Assembly: GCA_002365025.1 (NCBI GenBank)
Contig: DEYX01000011.1
Location: forward strand, 1 to 31,371
DNA from: Hungatella sp. UBA3147
GTDB lineage: Bacteria > Bacillota > Clostridia > Lachnospirales > Lachnospiraceae
DNA: 31,371 bases
Reading direction: 5' to 3'
The notes beneath the pieces are model-generated. The model did no database searches. It had not been told where the DNA came from and was given only the letters and a program-made list of their open reading frames with translations. Below are positions 15,391 to 24,334 of the stretch, in pieces (positions within the stretch are counted from its first letter, which is position 1; every line of letters starts with the position of its first letter). The position numbers and the translations under genes are program-made.

Positions 15391-16413
15391 ATGTCAAGCT
15401 GCAGCATCGGACAAAAGATACGCCCAAAGGAAATAGAGAAGGAAATCGATGAAAGAGGAGCTTTTATTCGTCAGCCCAACCGTTTTACAACTCCATTTGG
15501 AGATGGTGAAAATGATTTAAAGGCAGAAAGCGGCCGGTACCGGCTGTTTTGGGCAAAAGGCTGTCATTGGTCCAACCGGGCTTCCATTGTACGGGAACTA
15601 TTAGGACTTGAGGAGGCAATCGGTATCAATTTAGTTGGCCACAGCAAAGAAAATCGTGCATATGGATGGGAGTTCGTGTATAATAATGACAGAAAAGACC
15701 CGGTCCTCGGCGTTCAGTATTTAAGTGAGCTATACTATCATGCGGACCCGGATTATGATGGACGCTGCACCGTGCCGGCCCTGGTCGATGTTACTACTGA
15801 AAAGGTAGTAAATAATGATTACCACAGGCTGACCAACTACTTCGAAACAGCTTTCCGTCCATTTCAGAGCCCGAATGCCCCGGATCTGTACCCGGAAGTA
15901 CTGAGAAAAGAGATCGATGATTACAATGACTGGCTTTTCCCCAATATAAATAACGGGACCTACCGGATGATGTTTGCGCAGTCCATCATAGCTTATGAAG
16001 AGGCATTTGAAGACTTTTTTCATGCACTGGACCTCATCGAAGAGCGCCTTTCCAAAACCCGTTTCTTATTTGGAGATTATGTGACTGACAGCGATGTGAG
16101 ACTTTTTGTGACACTGGCAAGGTTTGATACCCATTATTACAGGAATCTGGGCCCCATTAAGCACAGAATCATCGATTACGAGAACATCTGGGGATATTGC
16201 AGGGACTTATATGAAATTCCTTCATTCAGAAACAATACGTACTTTAGGGATATTGCGGCGCCCCAGTCAGAAAACAAATCCTTTTTCCAGGATTTTAATT
16301 CCCGTTTCGTGAATCAGATTGATTACGAGGGTATATGGTCTGCACCGCATAACCGGAAGGAATTAAGCAAAACACCGGAAGAAAAGTTTAAAAAATATGA
16401 TAATAAAATATAA
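15391..16413 (+). CDS. Glutathionyl-hydroquinone-reductase-like protein, copy 3 (divergent active site)
   Basis: This 340-aa protein is the third paralog. The nucleophile C58 is kept, but the site reads KGCHWSNR instead of CPWAHR. The cis-proline position after the cysteine is a histidine. The helical domain is conserved (VVNNDYHRLTNYFE, TRFLFGDYVTDSDVRLFVTL). It is longer than the others, with an insertion near the C-terminus (around SENKSFFQDFNS). The ribosome site is TAGGAGG. The changed motif suggests different substrate or thiol specificity. GST-type chemistry is still expected because the cysteine and C-terminal domain remain. Confidence 0.82.
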   Translation: MSSCSIGQKIRPKEIEKEIDERGAFIRQPNRFTTPFGDGENDLKAESGRYRLFWAKGCHWSNRASIVRELLGLEEAIGINLVGHSKENRAYGWEFVYNNDRKDPVLGVQYLSELYYHADPDYDGRCTVPALVDVTTEKVVNNDYHRLTNYFETAFRPFQSPNAPDLYPEVLRKEIDDYNDWLFPNINNGTYRMMFAQSIIAYEEAFEDFFHALDLIEERLSKTRFLFGDYVTDSDVRLFVTLARFDTHYYRNLGPIKHRIIDYENIWGYCRDLYEIPSFRNNTYFRDIAAPQSENKSFFQDFNSRFVNQIDYEGIWSAPHNRKELSKTPEEKFKKYDNKI

Positions 16414-16440
16414 ACCCATAGGAAAAGAGCAGGTGGCGAT

Positions 16441-17583
16441 ATGATTCAAAGAAGCAGGCTGGTCAGCCAATTTAAAAAAATGGTGGAATTCGATTCCGAA
16501 ACCTATCAGGAAAGGGAAATCGCGGACTATTTAACAGATGAATTAAAACAGCTTGGATTTGAGGTACGGGAAGATGATGCCGGGCAACGGCTGAAAGAGA
16601 AGCTGCCGGAATATGGAACCACTGCTCCCACAGGTAATCTTTATGGATATTTAAAGGGAACCACAGATTCTGCTCCCATTTTGCTTTCGGCCCATATGGA
16701 TACAGTAAAGCCTGGCAAGGGGAAACGCGCAGTGCAGGATGAGAAGGGGAAGATTACCTCGGAAGGGGATACGGTGCTTGGTGCCGACGACCTTTCCGGA
16801 ATCGCCGCTATATTGGAGGCAGTCCGGGTGGTTAAGGAAAACAACCTTCCACACGGAGATATTGAGGTCCTGTTTCCGGTAGCAGAAGAGAACTACGGAA
16901 AAGGAAGCCAGCTGATTGATTATTCCAAAATAAAGTCAAAACAGGCTTATGTATTTGATTTAAGCGGGGAGATTGGCCTGGCCGCAACCGCAGCACCAAC
17001 CCTTCTTTCCTTTGCAATCAAGGTGAAGGGCAAAAATGCCCATGCAGGCTTTTGCCCCCAGTTGGGAATCAATGCCATTGAAATTGCAGCCCATGCCATT
17101 TCCCAGTTAAATCAGGGCTGGGTAGACGATGAAACAACCGTAAACATTGGAAAAATAAGCGGTGGAAAGCAGACCAACATTGTTTCTGATGAATGCGTTG
17201 TATTAGGAGAGATCCGGAGTTTAAAGGATCATAAGGCTCTGGCTGAATGGAACAGGCTGAAGGGGATCTTTGAAGGTAAAGCGGCAGGATATGGCGGAAG
17301 CCTGGAGATCACTGTGGAAAAGCAGATTGAAGCCTATGAAATAAGTGACAGTGAAGAAGTGGTAGAACGGTTCAAGCGCGTCTGCCGGACCCTTGGCTTA
17401 AAAGGCTCCACCCGGTATACTCTGGGCGGCAGTGATAATAACCACTTTGTCAGGGGCGGGATTCGGGGGATCGTAGTGGCCTGCGGAATGAATGAGGTCC
17501 ATACGCCGAATGAATTTACAACGGAAGATGCGCTTGAAAAAAGTGCCCTCCTGGCCCTTGGTCTGATTACGGAAGGCAATTGA
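16441..17583 (+). CDS. M20-family peptidase, PepT-like
   Basis: This 380-aa zinc peptidase has metal and catalytic motifs in order: SAHMDTV (H85, D87), GADDLSG (D116), PVAEENYGKG (E149/E150), and a late histidine in MNEVHTPNE. The central dimerisation domain begins near VKGKNAHAGF. Overall it resembles tripeptidase T2-type enzymes more than HipO. It probably cleaves small peptides or gamma-glutamyl/cysteinyl conjugates, which would fit the operon, but the substrate is inference. It is the last plus-strand gene and converges on neuA, 11 bases away. Only a weak 5-bp hairpin is visible there. Confidence 0.85.
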   Translation: MIQRSRLVSQFKKMVEFDSETYQEREIADYLTDELKQLGFEVREDDAGQRLKEKLPEYGTTAPTGNLYGYLKGTTDSAPILLSAHMDTVKPGKGKRAVQDEKGKITSEGDTVLGADDLSGIAAILEAVRVVKENNLPHGDIEVLFPVAEENYGKGSQLIDYSKIKSKQAYVFDLSGEIGLAATAAPTLLSFAIKVKGKNAHAGFCPQLGINAIEIAAHAISQLNQGWVDDETTVNIGKISGGKQTNIVSDECVVLGEIRSLKDHKALAEWNRLKGIFEGKAAGYGGSLEITVEKQIEAYEISDSEEVVERFKRVCRTLGLKGSTRYTLGGSDNNHFVRGGIRGIVVACGMNEVHTPNEFTTEDALEKSALLALGLITEGN

Positions 17584-17594
17584 CGGGATTCCTG

Positions 17595-18308
17595 TCAGAA
17601 CAGGTTTGATAAGTTTTTGTCAATAAGAAGTAATTCTGCTATTTTAAACTGGAAATCATCATCGATGTCAATGGAATCAAAGGCATTCATTAAATAGGGC
17701 AGGGTTTTGCCCTCATAAAAGCTTTTGCGCTTCATAAAATAACTGGTCAGAGCCAGATAAATAGCCCCGTTAATTCTGTAATCCGGCGGCATATCCTGTC
17801 TTCTGACCTGTTTTTTATCCGAAAATAAGGCTTTCATCCTTCCTTCCTCCGTAAGCTCAACGGTTAAATAGGAATGGGAATCTGACTTGCAGATACTGAC
17901 GACAGAATCGGCATTATTTTCTAACAGGATATCAACGCTTTTCATCATATGTATTTCGTTTCTAAGAGGAGAGGTGGGCTGTAAAAGCATGAAGCAGTCA
18001 TACACTTTACCAAGCTGCCGCAGCTCATTGATGACATGCAGTATGACGTCGTTGGAGGAAGCCTGATCCGCAGCCAGCTCCTTAGGACGCAGAAAGGGCA
18101 CACCGGCCCCGAACCGCTCTGCGATTTCCGCATATTTTATCGAGTCTGTAGATACCACGATATCATCAAATATTCCAGAACGCTTACAGGCTTCCACCGT
18201 ATAAGCCATGAGGGGCTTATGGTTGATTTCCCGGATATTTTTATCGATGATCCCTTTTGAACCGCTCCGGGCCGGTATGATCGCTAAAAAAGTCTTGTTT
18301 CTATACAT
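17595..18308 (-). CDS. neuA: CMP-nonulosonic acid synthetase (NeuA/LegF)
   Basis: This 237-aa cytidylyltransferase activates the sugar acid with CTP. The signature IIPARSGSKGI (10-20) and QPTSPLR in the middle are diagnostic. I place the start at 18308, where the ATG shares one base with the neuC stop and GGAG lies 7 bases upstream. An ATG 12 bases earlier overlaps that site. With LegB, LegC and PtmE upstream the likely substrate is legionaminic acid rather than Neu5Ac, making this LegF. It is the last gene of the minus-strand operon. Confidence 0.9.
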   Translation of the reverse strand: MYRNKTFLAIIPARSGSKGIIDKNIREINHKPLMAYTVEACKRSGIFDDIVVSTDSIKYAEIAERFGAGVPFLRPKELAADQASSNDVILHVINELRQLGKVYDCFMLLQPTSPLRNEIHMMKSVDILLENNADSVVSICKSDSHSYLTVELTEEGRMKALFSDKKQVRRQDMPPDYRINGAIYLALTSYFMKRKSFYEGKTLPYLMNAFDSIDIDDDFQFKIAELLLIDKNLSNLF

Positions 18309-19471
18309 TACAATCTCCATTCCACATCATAAAATTGCTTTTCCAGAAGAATTCCCTTTTTAAACGTCTGCTTAATGATCGAGACGATCTGACTGCTGGT
18401 GTCCTGGCCTTCGTAAGGATTTGGTGCTTCTTCTTTGTACCGGTCAAAGGCCAGGGCTTTCCGGACCGCATCCACGATCTCGTTTACAGAAGAGCCGCAG
18501 CTTATGACAGAGGAAGGTGCTATTCTTCCAGCCTGCCTGTTTCCGATATTCACAGAGGGAACCTTTAAAAAAGGCGCTTCCAGGATTCCGCTGGAAGAAT
18601 TTCCGATCACAGTCTGGCAGCAGTTCATCAGGCTTAAGTAATTCTGGCTGCCAAGGGAAGGAAACACTGCCGACTTGTCAGGATTCCTGCTTGCATAAGC
18701 ATCGATCAATTCGTTGATCCGGTTTCCGCCGGTGTCGGAATTGCTTTTTGTAAAGACAGCAAATAAGTCCGGAAAATGCAAAAGCGCAACTTCCAGGGGT
18801 TTAAATTGCGCCGAAGGGCTCTCCTGATCCAAAGTGGCAGGGTGAAACGTGACAAGAGCAATGGGCGGGGCCAGTGAGATCCTTAACTTTTCCTCCAAAT
18901 CCTGTCTGGTTAATAGCTTCATGGTCTTTATGTTCTCAATGCCAAGAGCTCCGACCCAATAGACCCTGTCGGGAGCTTCCCCTAGTTGTATGACCCTTTT
19001 CCGGTATTCCATTGTGCTGGTGAAATGAAGATAGCTCATTTTACTGATGGCATGCCTCATGGAGTCGTCGAATGCACCCCTTGTTATTTCCCCGCCGTGC
19101 ACATGGGCAATGGGAATGTTGCAGATGACGGCAGCACTTGCCGCAGCAAAGATTTCATACCGGTCCCCAAGAAGCAGAACTATATCCGGTTTTAACCGCT
19201 GGTATGCTTCGGATAAGCTGATCATTTCCAGCCCCATGGATTTGCAAATTCCAAGGGAGGTGTCTGAGGCCAGGTTCATCTCTATTTTTTCATTGATCGT
19301 TATGCCGCTGTTTTCCATGTCTTCGCAGCCATGCCCATATCTGGTATCCAGATGGCTTCCGGTGGCAATGATCTGCAGTTTGAAATCAGGGTCCTGTCTT
19401 ACACGGTCAAGCACCGGCTTTAATAAGCCGTATTCCGCACGGTTTCCGGTTACTACGCATAATTTGATCAT
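18308..19471 (-). CDS. neuC: Hydrolysing UDP-sugar 2-epimerase (NeuC/LegG)
   Basis: This 387-aa GT-B-fold enzyme starts KLCVVTGNRAEYGLLKPVL. It has the family motifs GDRYEIFAAA and IAHVHGGE, and NSSSGILEAP near residue 290. NeuC acts on UDP-GlcNAc; LegG acts on UDP-diNAc-bacillosamine, giving a free mannosamine-type sugar. Neighbouring dehydratase and aminotransferase genes favour LegG. It overlaps neuB by 4 bases (ATGA) and touches neuA, so all are coupled. Confidence 0.9.
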   Translation of the reverse strand: MIKLCVVTGNRAEYGLLKPVLDRVRQDPDFKLQIIATGSHLDTRYGHGCEDMENSGITINEKIEMNLASDTSLGICKSMGLEMISLSEAYQRLKPDIVLLLGDRYEIFAAASAAVICNIPIAHVHGGEITRGAFDDSMRHAISKMSYLHFTSTMEYRKRVIQLGEAPDRVYWVGALGIENIKTMKLLTRQDLEEKLRISLAPPIALVTFHPATLDQESPSAQFKPLEVALLHFPDLFAVFTKSNSDTGGNRINELIDAYASRNPDKSAVFPSLGSQNYLSLMNCCQTVIGNSSSGILEAPFLKVPSVNIGNRQAGRIAPSSVISCGSSVNEIVDAVRKALAFDRYKEEAPNPYEGQDTSSQIVSIIKQTFKKGILLEKQFYDVEWRL

Positions 19472-20463
19472 TGGTCAATCCTTTCGTCTTTTCGATAATC
19501 TCTTTGAGTAGCTTTTCCCAACAGGTTTGGTATCTTCATGGGAGATACCCCATATGCGCAGCGTTTTGCGCACAGGTTTTGAAGGGTAAAGGCTTCTCCC
19601 TTTTTGATTTCCCTGGAAGCCACCAGGTATTTTCTTACATAATCCCTGTTCTTTTGTTCCGCCTGCGTAGGCTTTTTGATCCCGTCACCCAGGGCGGCTT
19701 CAATATTTCTGATACTATCCACCATTTGTTGAAATTCATCTGGTTCCAGGCTTGCCTTATGATCCGGACCGGGCATGGTTTTATCCAGGGTCATATGCTT
19801 TTCAATGACACAGGCGCCAAGGGCTGCGGCAGCGATGGCGACTTCAATTCCTGGTGTATGGTCGGAATACCCCACCCGTTTGTGGAACTTGTGCTTTAAC
19901 GCATTCATGGCATTTAAATTCACATCCTCCATCAGAGTGGGATAGGAGCTGGAGCAGTGGAGCAGTATGATTTCTTTTCCGCCTTCCTCAAGGATTTCCA
20001 GGGCTTCTCCTACCTCTTCCTCTGTGGACATTCCCGTAGACAGAATAACTGGCTTCTTTAATGAAGCTATTTTTTTTAGATAGTTATAATTTGTGATCTC
20101 CCCGGAGGGAATCTTTATGAGATCAACTCCAAGCCGGTCAAGAAAAAGGAGGCTTTCCACATCAAAAGGAGAGGACAGGAACCGAATGCGCCGGAAGGAA
20201 CAGTACTGATACAGCTCTTCAAATTCCTGCCAGGATAGTTCCAGGCTTTTTAACATTTCGTATTGAGACATGGTCCGCCCCGTATTTTCAATCTGGTAGT
20301 CCGCTTTCCTCGCATCCGGAACCGCAAGATGCTTTGCCCGAAAGGTCTGGAATTTGATGGCGTCTGCTCCTATGACGCTTGCGGCATCCACCAGTTGTTT
20401 GGCAATCTTTAAGTCGCCGTTATGGTTTACCCCTGCTTCGGCGATGATCATAACGTTACTCAT
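19468..20463 (-). CDS. neuB: Nonulosonic acid synthase (NeuB/LegI)
   Basis: This 331-aa enzyme condenses phosphoenolpyruvate with the hexose from NeuC/LegG. The TIM-barrel part has IIAEAGVNHNGD, ADAIKFQTF and YSDHTPG, plus EKHMTLDKTMPGPDH. A C-terminal antifreeze-like SAF domain starts near residue 275 (ASREIKKGEAFT). Its start overlaps the neuD end by 8 bases. NeuB, LegI and PseI are hard to separate by motif; the hydrolysing epimerase next door excludes the pseudaminic route (PseG), so LegI is preferred. Confidence 0.92.
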   Translation of the reverse strand: MSNVMIIAEAGVNHNGDLKIAKQLVDAASVIGADAIKFQTFRAKHLAVPDARKADYQIENTGRTMSQYEMLKSLELSWQEFEELYQYCSFRRIRFLSSPFDVESLLFLDRLGVDLIKIPSGEITNYNYLKKIASLKKPVILSTGMSTEEEVGEALEILEEGGKEIILLHCSSSYPTLMEDVNLNAMNALKHKFHKRVGYSDHTPGIEVAIAAAALGACVIEKHMTLDKTMPGPDHKASLEPDEFQQMVDSIRNIEAALGDGIKKPTQAEQKNRDYVRKYLVASREIKKGEAFTLQNLCAKRCAYGVSPMKIPNLLGKATQRDYRKDERIDQ

Positions 20464-21103
20464 GGTAAGCTACCTCCTTTGCCGGACTTCCATAAGCCAG
20501 CTTATTTGATGATATATCTTTTAAAACAAGACTCCCGGCGCCGATTATGGTGTCATTCCCTATGGTCACGCCTTGTATGATGGTGGAATGGGCTCCAATA
20601 TGGGAATTTGCCCTGACCAGGACATTTCCGCATAAGACGCTTCCGGGTGCGATATGGACAAAGTCATCAATCCTGCAGCCATGTTCGACGATTGCCCCCG
20701 AATTAATAATCGTTCCATTTCCTATGGTAACATTGGAATTGATAAGGACCCCCTTACCGATAAAGTTCCCTTCCCCGATTTTAAGAATTTCCGAAAGGAT
20801 GGAGCTTTTATCCAGGATATTGGGAAATTCATAGCCTATTTTCTTGCACTGCTCGTACAGCGTCCGCCTTGGTCCCGGATTTCCAATGCTTCCTACGGAG
20901 ATTACCGCATTCTTAATTCCCCGGTTAAACCAGCCGGCTAAATCCTCATCACTTCCTATGATCTTTATGCCCAGGACCTCTGTACCCGCTTTTTTGCTGC
21001 GGTCCAGAATGCCGGTGATCTTATATTTTTCCAGCCCTCTGATCGTATCGATGATGCTTTCCGCATGACCGCCTCCGCCGATCAGGATCAGTTCCTCTTT
21101 CAT
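20456..21103 (-). CDS. neuD: Sialic-acid-type O/N-acetyltransferase (NeuD/LegH)
   Basis: This 215-aa protein has an N-terminal Rossmann-like part with LILIGGGGHAES. A left-handed beta-helix with hexapeptide repeats follows from about residue 100 (GEGNFIGKGVLINSNVTIGN). It ends in a YGSPAKEV motif typical of the PglD/NeuD group. PglD/LegH acetylates the 4-amino group of the UDP-sugar made by LegC. It overlaps ptmE by 4 bases and neuB by 8 bases. Acetylation before NeuC fits the pathway order. Confidence 0.88.
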   Translation of the reverse strand: MKEELILIGGGGHAESIIDTIRGLEKYKITGILDRSKKAGTEVLGIKIIGSDEDLAGWFNRGIKNAVISVGSIGNPGPRRTLYEQCKKIGYEFPNILDKSSILSEILKIGEGNFIGKGVLINSNVTIGNGTIINSGAIVEHGCRIDDFVHIAPGSVLCGNVLVRANSHIGAHSTIIQGVTIGNDTIIGAGSLVLKDISSNKLAYGSPAKEVAYHE

Positions 21104-22146
21104 AATTTCATTCTCTCAGCCATTTTTTTCATTTCGCTGAATTCCCCCATATCCAGCCAGGCGCTGTCCATGACCGGATAGGCGCCTACCTGCTCCCCGT
21201 TTTTTAAACATTTGCGGATCAAATCTGTCATATCAAAATACTGATCCTGAGGGAGGTATTTTAAGATTTCCTCCTCTAATACATAAAGTCCGGTACTCAC
21301 TAACAGTTCATATCTGGGTTTTTCATTTAAGGTATCAATGGATCCGTTTTCGCCTAAGATAACCACCCCATAGGGAATCTCATAGCTCTTCATTGCTGTG
21401 ACAACTGTGATCTTGTTTTTATGGGTTTTGTGATAAATAAGAAGCTTGGTGTAATTGACATCAACTAAAATATCGCAGTTACTTACAAGAAAACTTCCCT
21501 TTATATGCTTTTTGACCAGGTTTAAGGACCCGGCTGTTCCTAAGGGATCATCCTCTTCAATCAGGTGGAGATGATAACGATGGTCATCATTAAAATAGGC
21601 TTTTATAAGCTCTTTTTTATAGTTTATGGTAAGATAGAATTCATAAAACCCATATTCCATCATCTGATTCATAATCCGTTCTACAATGGGGGTATCGCCG
21701 ATTGGAATCAGAGGCTTTGGAATGATTTTTGTATAGGGGTATAGCCTGGAACCCCTGCCTCCAGCCATGATGACTACCGGCGTCTGAGTTTTTTTTGGGC
21801 GGCCCGGATTGTGATCGTTCAGTTCGTTCCAGAACAGGATATCGGTGACCTCATTGTTGTCATTTACCAGGGGCAGCCCTTCGATTTGTTTTTCTTTCAT
21901 GATCTCCAGCGCCAGATGGCTTTTCTCTTTTTTTATAACAACAGGGGCAGTATTCATGATCAGGCGTACCGGCATGGAAATATCCTTATTCTTTAATATC
22001 CACCGCCTGATATCCCCGTCTGTGAGAACACCGGCCAGCTTATTATTTTCTTCAACAACAAGGATTTTTCTTGCTGTCTGGTCCAATTGTCTGATTGCCT
22101 CCCGAATTGAAACATCCGGTGTAATAATAAATTTACAAACTTCCAT
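21100..22146 (-). CDS. ptmE: CBS-domain nucleotidyltransferase (PtmE-like)
   Basis: This 348-aa protein has two N-terminal CBS domains (about 1-115; TDGDIRRWI, MKEKQIEGLPLV). A sugar-phosphate nucleotidyltransferase domain follows, with VVIMAGGRGSRLYPYTK (124-140) and the PKPLIPIGDTPI binding loop. In Campylobacter, PtmE is the glucosamine-1-phosphate guanylyltransferase that starts the GDP-based legionaminic acid route. The same architecture within this set points to that role. PtmA, PtmF and PgmL partners are not in the window. The ribosome site is AGAGGGAT. Confidence 0.87.
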   Translation of the reverse strand: MEVCKFIITPDVSIREAIRQLDQTARKILVVEENNKLAGVLTDGDIRRWILKNKDISMPVRLIMNTAPVVIKKEKSHLALEIMKEKQIEGLPLVNDNNEVTDILFWNELNDHNPGRPKKTQTPVVIMAGGRGSRLYPYTKIIPKPLIPIGDTPIVERIMNQMMEYGFYEFYLTINYKKELIKAYFNDDHRYHLHLIEEDDPLGTAGSLNLVKKHIKGSFLVSNCDILVDVNYTKLLIYHKTHKNKITVVTAMKSYEIPYGVVILGENGSIDTLNEKPRYELLVSTGLYVLEEEILKYLPQDQYFDMTDLIRKCLKNGEQVGAYPVMDSAWLDMGEFSEMKKMAERMKL

Positions 22147-22167
22147 GCCTATCCCTCTTTCAGACTG

Positions 22168-23316
22168 CTAAATATAGCTCAATGCTTGAATAACATGATC
22201 CATATCCTTTTTTAAAAGACTGGTGCTGCAGGGAATATTGATGACCCGGTTCCAGTAAAACGGAGCCTTTTCTATATAATATGCCTGACAGTTTTCATAC
22301 ATCTTCTGGGTATGGGTGAGCTGCCAGATAGGTCTTGTTTCAATATCCTTTTCCTTTAGCTGCTTTATGACTGCATTCCGGTCCAGACCATCGTTTTTTA
22401 TGAACAGGGAATAGAACCACAGGTTGTTTCTCGCCTTCTGGTTAAACTTAAGCAGCTCAAAGTTTTCCATTGATATTAAGGCATTGCCGTAGTACTCATA
22501 ATTGTTTTCCTTGATCCGGATAAAGTCCTCCAGGCATTCCAGCTGACCGACTCCAAGGGCTGCCTGTAAGTTGGTCATGCGGTAGTTATAACCCACTTCA
22601 TTGTGAGTATAATGAAAGGGATCATCTTTTGACTGGGCAGCAAGATACTTAGCTTTTTCCAGGGACCTGCCATCCTTTGCAGTCAGCAGTCCTCCTCCTC
22701 CTGTGGTGATGATCTTATTGCCGTTAAAGGAATAGGCTCCGAAATCGCCAATGGTTCCTGCATATTGTCCACGGTATGTTCCCTGACTGTAGCGGGTACC
22801 CAATGCTTCCGCTGCATCTTCGATCAGTTTAAGCCCATAATGTCCGGTCAATGCTTTCAACCGTTCCATATCCGCCATGTTTCCAAAAATATGGACAACG
22901 ACGACCGCCGTGATGATCCGGTTTGTACTCTTATTGATCAGCCCGGAAGAGGTTATGACGCATTCCTTTTTCAAAAAATCCTCAAGCTTGTCACAATCTA
23001 TATTCAGAGAGTCATCACAATCCATAAAAACAGGGACAGCACCTATGTAGGCAGCTGGATTGACTGAAGCAATAAAGGTAAGGGTTGGGACAATCACTTC
23101 CTGTCCCGGTTTCACACCGGATAAGAGCATGGCTAAATGGATCGCGGCAGTTCCGCTTTGAACGGCCGCCGCGCCGGAGACATTTAAATAAGAAGCCATG
23201 CCCTGTTCAAATCTTGCCACATAGCTGCCTGCTGTTGATATCCAGCCACTGTCAAGGGCATCTAATATATATTTTTTTTCGTTCCCCGTTAGATTGGGAA
23301 CCGATAAAGGTATCAT
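22168..23316 (-). CDS. legC: DegT/DnrJ/EryC1 sugar aminotransferase (LegC-like)
   Basis: This 382-aa PLP enzyme transfers an amino group to a 4-keto nucleotide sugar. K201 in YSFNGNKIITTGGGG is the PLP lysine, IEDAAEALG contains cofactor D167, and the early SGWISTAG and SGTAAIHLA are typical of this group. It follows LegB, whose product is the expected substrate, and precedes the acetyltransferase. PglE, PseC and LegC are related; context favours LegC. The ribosome site is CGGAGGAAC. Confidence 0.88.
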   Translation of the reverse strand: MIPLSVPNLTGNEKKYILDALDSGWISTAGSYVARFEQGMASYLNVSGAAAVQSGTAAIHLAMLLSGVKPGQEVIVPTLTFIASVNPAAYIGAVPVFMDCDDSLNIDCDKLEDFLKKECVITSSGLINKSTNRIITAVVVVHIFGNMADMERLKALTGHYGLKLIEDAAEALGTRYSQGTYRGQYAGTIGDFGAYSFNGNKIITTGGGGLLTAKDGRSLEKAKYLAAQSKDDPFHYTHNEVGYNYRMTNLQAALGVGQLECLEDFIRIKENNYEYYGNALISMENFELLKFNQKARNNLWFYSLFIKNDGLDRNAVIKQLKEKDIETRPIWQLTHTQKMYENCQAYYIEKAPFYWNRVINIPCSTSLLKKDMDHVIQALSYI

Positions 23317-23343
23317 ATTTGTTCCTCCGCTCCTGGTCTGATT

Positions 23344-24324
23344 CTAAAGGTTATAGATGCTGGTCTTATACTTATCCTGGTTTTTCTCCATCCAGTCAAT
23401 GGTTTTTTTTAGGCCAAGGGAAAGAGAGTATTCCTGGTTCCAGTCTGTAAGCTCTTTTAACTTTTTATTTGATCCAAGAAGCCTGTTTACCTCACTTTTT
23501 TCAGGGCGCATCCGTTCCGGTTCGCAGACGATCCTGGCCTGGGGATTGATCTGGAGGATCAGTTCCGAAGCAAGTTCGCCGATGGAGATTTCAGTTTGGC
23601 TTGCGATGTTGATTTCTTCGCCAATGGTTTTTTCTGACTTTTCTATTTCAATAAAACCGTTTACAGTATCTTTTACATAATTAAAATCCCTGGTAGGAGT
23701 CAGGCTGCCAAGGCGTATCTCTTTGGTCCCAGTCAGCAGCTGGCTGATGACGGACGGTATTACAGCTCTTGCAGACTGCCTGGGGCCATAAGTGTTAAAT
23801 GGCCTGACAATGGATACCGGAAGAGAAAAGCTTCTGTAAAAGGCTTCTGCCAGACGGTCCGCTCCGATCTTCGTAGCGGAATAGGGCGATTGTCCCTGAA
23901 AGGGATGGGATTCGTCAATCGGAACATATTTGGCGCTGCCATAAACCTCAGAAGTAGAGGTGATGAGTACCTTATCCGTACCAAGGCTTCTTGCGGCCTG
24001 GAGAACATTTAACGTTCCCTTTATATTGGTATCCACATAGGAATCAGGAGAGTGATAGCTAAAGGGGATGGCGATTAAAGCGGCCAGATGAAAGACCGAT
24101 TCTATCCCTGTCATGGCATTCCTTACGCCGTTTGGATCCCGGATATCCCCGGGGTGTATCTCGATTTCCTTCTTTATTTCATCAGGAAGAGAATCCAGCC
24201 AACCCCAGGTATTGAAGGAATTATAAAAAGTAAACGCTCTTACATCGTATCCCTGTTCAACAAGTGTTTCTGTTAAATGACTGCCTATAAATCCATCCGC
24301 TCCAGTAACCAAAACTTTTTTCAT
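23344..24324 (-). CDS. legB: NAD-dependent sugar 4,6-dehydratase (LegB-like)
   Basis: This 326-aa extended SDR protein has the NAD-binding GADGFIGSHL (8-17), TSTSEVYGSA and the catalytic YSATK pair (Y148, K152). RPFNTYGPRQSARAVIP follows. It is likely to dehydrate the GDP- or UDP-GlcNAc substrate in the first committed step to legionaminic acid. Ideal ribosome site AGGGAGGAAAC. It starts the sugar part of the operon, 10 bases after the small beta-sandwich genes. Confidence 0.88.
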   Translation of the reverse strand: MKKVLVTGADGFIGSHLTETLVEQGYDVRAFTFYNSFNTWGWLDSLPDEIKKEIEIHPGDIRDPNGVRNAMTGIESVFHLAALIAIPFSYHSPDSYVDTNIKGTLNVLQAARSLGTDKVLITSTSEVYGSAKYVPIDESHPFQGQSPYSATKIGADRLAEAFYRSFSLPVSIVRPFNTYGPRQSARAVIPSVISQLLTGTKEIRLGSLTPTRDFNYVKDTVNGFIEIEKSEKTIGEEINIASQTEISIGELASELILQINPQARIVCEPERMRPEKSEVNRLLGSNKKLKELTDWNQEYSLSLGLKKTIDWMEKNQDKYKTSIYNL

Positions 24325-24334
24325 GTTTCCTCCC

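Noticed and set aside
17595..24324. N-acetylneuraminic acid or pseudaminic acid pathway
   Set aside because: A dehydratase, aminotransferase and PtmE-type nucleotidyltransferase are not needed for Neu5Ac. A hydrolysing NeuC-type epimerase is not used for pseudaminic acid. Legionaminic acid fits all genes.
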